NCBI GenBank assembly: GCA_031269635.1
Contig: JAISYY010000349.1
Location: forward strand, 1-7,478
Length of the DNA stretch: 7,478 nt
Direction: 5' to 3'
From: Tannerella sp.
GTDB taxonomy: Bacteria > Bacteroidota > Bacteroidia > Bacteroidales > Tannerellaceae
A program made the translations under genes and the position numbers. The notes below the pieces were generated by a model. The model was not told where the DNA came from, made no database searches, and saw only the letters and a list, made by a program, of their open reading frames with translations. Below, piece after piece: positions 5,328-7,478 of this stretch. Numbering within the stretch: position 1 is the first letter of the stretch; every line of letters begins with the position of its first letter.

Positions 5328-7421
5328 TTATTTCTTCAGATATTTATCAAACCATGCAAAAAACTCCCGCTGCCAGACGATTGCATTCTGCGGACTTAAT
5401 ACCCAGTGGTTTTCCGTGGTGAAAATCAACAGTTTGCTTTCCACGCCCAGCATCTGAGCCGTATTGAATGCGGCCATGCCTTGCGAATACGGCACACGGA
5501 AATCCTTTTCCCCATGCACAATCATAATCGGTGTATCCCAGTTTTTCACAAGCAAATGGGGAGAAGCGGAAAAAGAATTTTGCGCCACCTTATTTTCCTT
5601 ATCCCAGGGTGCGCCCCCCGTTTCCCAATTTTCGAAAAACATTTCTTCCGTTGTGGAATACATAAATTCCATGTGGAAGATGCCGCTATGAGCAAGGAAC
5701 GCTTTAAAACGTCCTTTATGAACGCCCGCCAAATGGAAAATGGAATATCCGCCGTAGCTTGCCCCGGTAGCGCCTATACATGTCTCGTCGGCCCACGGTT
5801 CTTTGGCGATGGCATCAACAGCGGAGAGTAAATCCCGTTCTTCCTGCGCGCCGTGATTTTTAGAAATGGCATCACACCATTCCTGCCCGGAGCCGGACGT
5901 CCCGCGACGTGCGGGAACAACGACTACGTATCCCTGCGACGCCATTAACATATAATTCCACCGGTAGCTGAACGACGGGCCTAAAACGCCTTGCGGACCG
6001 CCCGTACAGATCAACAGCACAGGGTATTTCTTTGATTCGTCGAACGAAGGGGGATAAAAAACCCATGTCACCATCTGTTTGTTGTCGGTCGTCGTCACAA
6101 ACCGCTTTTCAAACGAAGGAACATTGATTTTATCCAGCAAATCCCTGTTCACAAAAGAGATTTCCTCACCTGCGCCGTCAACGGGGTTGATACGGTATAT
6201 TTCCGCCGGGTTTACGAACGTCGTACGGCTTGCAATCAGTACATCGCCGGCTATCTGCACGCCCTGGTAATCGTGGTTCCCGTCGGTAATCCGCCGGATA
6301 TCACCGTTTGACAAATCCAGCTTATAAATCTGATGTGCCTCTTTATACGGCGCCGTAAAATAGAGGTTCCGGCTGTCGGCCGTCCACTTTACGGAACCCG
6401 AACTTGCATCCAATGCTTCCGATACGTCCCTTTTTGTGCCAGCAGGCCAGTCCATCACCATAATACGCTCCTTATCCGCCTCAAAGCCGGCGCGTCGCAT
6501 ACTTAACCACAACAGTTTCGCACCATCCGGCGAAAACAGGGGACAGAAGTCTCCTCCCGGCATATCCGGCGTAAGCAGCCTTGTCTGTTTGCTTTCCACA
6601 TCGTATGCAAACAAGTCCGAGTTCGTCTGAAACGCATACTCTTTTCCCGTTAATTTTTTACACGTATAAACAATCGTTTTCCCGTCCGGACTCCAGGTTA
6701 TTTCTTCCGTTCCTCCAAAAGGTTTCATCGGGGCATCATAAGGCTCTCCCGGCATGATATCTTCCACGGCCTCTACCCTACCCGACCGGACGTCTCCCAC
6801 ATAGATATGGTTATAATTGCCGTCTTTCCACGAATCCCAGTGGCGGTACATCAGATCATCATAAATATAAACGTTCGCCTTGTCCAAGTCACTGTGTATT
6901 TCCGCACCCGCATATTTTTCCACTTTCGTCGATACAACAAACAGGATTTTATCTTCTGCAGGGGCATAAATGAATCCGTCAACCGGTTCTTCTATCCCGG
7001 AAACCTGCGTTTCCTTTCCGTTGTCCGGATTTATATTCCAGAGTATTCCGGCACGCAAAAAAGCAATCGCCTTGCCCGACGGAAGCCAGGCCAAGGCGCC
7101 TTCCCGCGCATCCGTTTTCGTGAGTTGCTTCTTATTGCCTCCGCCGGTATCCATTACATAAATATCCGCATTGCTTTTATTTTCAGGTATGCTATAATAA
7201 GTTACGGTATAAGCGACTCGTTTGCCGTCGGGAGAGACGCATACATTCCCCACGCGCCCGAACGCCCATAACACTTCCGGCGTCATCTGTCCGTTTTCAA
7301 TTTTCACATCCGGCTTCCCCGTAAATGAAGCCGCAGAAGGATTCTCGCCTCCTTTTTGCCGTTCCGTGCCGTTACAGGCAAACATTGTTACCATAGAAAT
7401 TGCTGCTATTACTTTTTTCAT
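5328..7421 (-). CDS. S9 family serine peptidase, dipeptidyl-peptidase 5 (DPP5)-like, exported
   Basis: A 697-residue prolyl-oligopeptidase-family enzyme (COG1506) that would remove dipeptides from peptide N-termini. Residues 1-16 (MKK, a hydrophobic stretch, then FAC) form a short signal peptide ending in a plausible lipobox, with C16 as the lipidation site. Residues about 45-430 form a beta-propeller with PD40/TolB-like blades such as VSPDGKRVAY (62-71), WSPDGKTIVYT (243-253) and FSPDGAKLLWLS (296-307). The alpha/beta-hydrolase domain (about 435-697) has nucleophile S555 in GASYGG, D640 in HGEKD and H672 in ENHW; GGPQG (474-478) is the likely oxyanion region. As I recall it, the Porphyromonas gingivalis DPP5 triad has the same spacing (85 and 32), and the segments RWNYMLMASQGYVV and NWDTPIMIVHGE look DPP5-like. 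It is first in the operon. Family is certain; DPP5 specificity (hydrophobic or Ala at P1) is inferred. Confidence 0.94.
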   Translation of the reverse strand: MKKVIAAISMVTMFACNGTERQKGGENPSAASFTGKPDVKIENGQMTPEVLWAFGRVGNVCVSPDGKRVAYTVTYYSIPENKSNADIYVMDTGGGNKKQLTKTDAREGALAWLPSGKAIAFLRAGILWNINPDNGKETQVSGIEEPVDGFIYAPAEDKILFVVSTKVEKYAGAEIHSDLDKANVYIYDDLMYRHWDSWKDGNYNHIYVGDVRSGRVEAVEDIMPGEPYDAPMKPFGGTEEITWSPDGKTIVYTCKKLTGKEYAFQTNSDLFAYDVESKQTRLLTPDMPGGDFCPLFSPDGAKLLWLSMRRAGFEADKERIMVMDWPAGTKRDVSEALDASSGSVKWTADSRNLYFTAPYKEAHQIYKLDLSNGDIRRITDGNHDYQGVQIAGDVLIASRTTFVNPAEIYRINPVDGAGEEISFVNRDLLDKINVPSFEKRFVTTTDNKQMVTWVFYPPSFDESKKYPVLLICTGGPQGVLGPSFSYRWNYMLMASQGYVVVVPARRGTSGSGQEWCDAISKNHGAQEERDLLSAVDAIAKEPWADETCIGATGASYGGYSIFHLAGVHKGRFKAFLAHSGIFHMEFMYSTTEEMFFENWETGGAPWDKENKVAQNSFSASPHLLVKNWDTPIMIVHGEKDFRVPYSQGMAAFNTAQMLGVESKLLIFTTENHWVLSPQNAIVWQREFFAWFDKYLKK

Positions 7422-7460
7422 TTCTCAATCCGTTATTTTTATCAATACTATATGAAAGCG

Positions 7461-7468
7461 CAAATATA
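7461..7468 (-). promoter_or_regulatory. Candidate -7 promoter box for the three-gene peptidase/deaminase operon
   Basis: On the minus strand, 7468-7461 reads TATATTTG, an exact match to the Bacteroidota TAnnTTTG box. Transcription would start near 7455, leaving a leader of about 34 bases before the ATG at 7421. The matching -33 element would fall at about 7488-7493, beyond the window, so only half of the promoter can be checked. The 9- and 10-base gaps downstream leave little room for internal promoters, so this is probably the main promoter for all three genes. Confidence 0.55.
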
Positions 7469-7478
7469 TAATTTTTTT

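Noticed and set aside
5406..5831. A 141-codon open frame on the plus strand opposite the S9 catalytic domain
   Set aside because: The complementary strand carries the Ser-Asp-His triad region in frame, so this frame is a shadow.
6807..7271. A 154-codon open frame on the plus strand opposite the S9 propeller region
   Set aside because: It is antisense to clear PD40-type repeats and resembles no protein family I know.

Overview
The window looks like chromosomal DNA of a Bacteroidota bacterium, probably order Bacteroidales. The evidence is: three outward-facing matches to the Bacteroidota -7 promoter box TAnnTTTG, each just upstream of a gene; start codons without clear Shine-Dalgarno sequences (A/T-rich leaders instead); the start of a Bacteroides-type ECF sigma factor; and a secreted S9 peptidase that closely resembles the dipeptidyl-peptidase 5 family of Porphyromonas. 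I cannot name the genus from sequence alone.

Layout. Bases 1-111 (minus) hold the first 37 codons of an ECF sigma factor cut by the window edge. Bases 112-274 are a divergent control region with one TATCTTTG box facing each way and two abutting small palindromes between them. Bases 275-2599 (plus) encode a CPA2-type monovalent cation:proton antiporter with an extra membrane-helix block and two C-terminal RCK_C domains. A 42-base convergent gap follows. Bases 2642-7421 (minus) form one compact three-gene transcription unit, in transcription order: an S9 exported dipeptidyl-peptidase 5-like enzyme, an M20 CNDP-type dipeptidase, and a COG0402 amidohydrolase resembling methylthioadenosine/S-adenosylhomocysteine deaminase. 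Gaps within the unit are 9 and 10 bases, and a TATATTTG box lies 40 bases upstream of the first start codon.

How the genes may work together (inference). The S9 enzyme would release dipeptides from peptides outside the inner membrane, and the cytosolic M20 enzyme would split imported dipeptides to amino acids. Together they fit a peptide-harvesting lifestyle. The third gene deaminates adenosine-type thioethers if its family assignment holds. Its link to peptide use is indirect (methionine and methyl-cycle products) or simply one of shared transcription. The antiporter is a separate unit for ion and pH homeostasis.

All five coding regions appear intact apart from the edge truncation of the sigma factor. 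I saw no mobile element, CRISPR array, tRNA or rRNA gene, and no convincing evidence of an undescribed system. The points most worth a second look are the divergent control region, the antiporter's domain architecture and the make-up of the three-gene operon.
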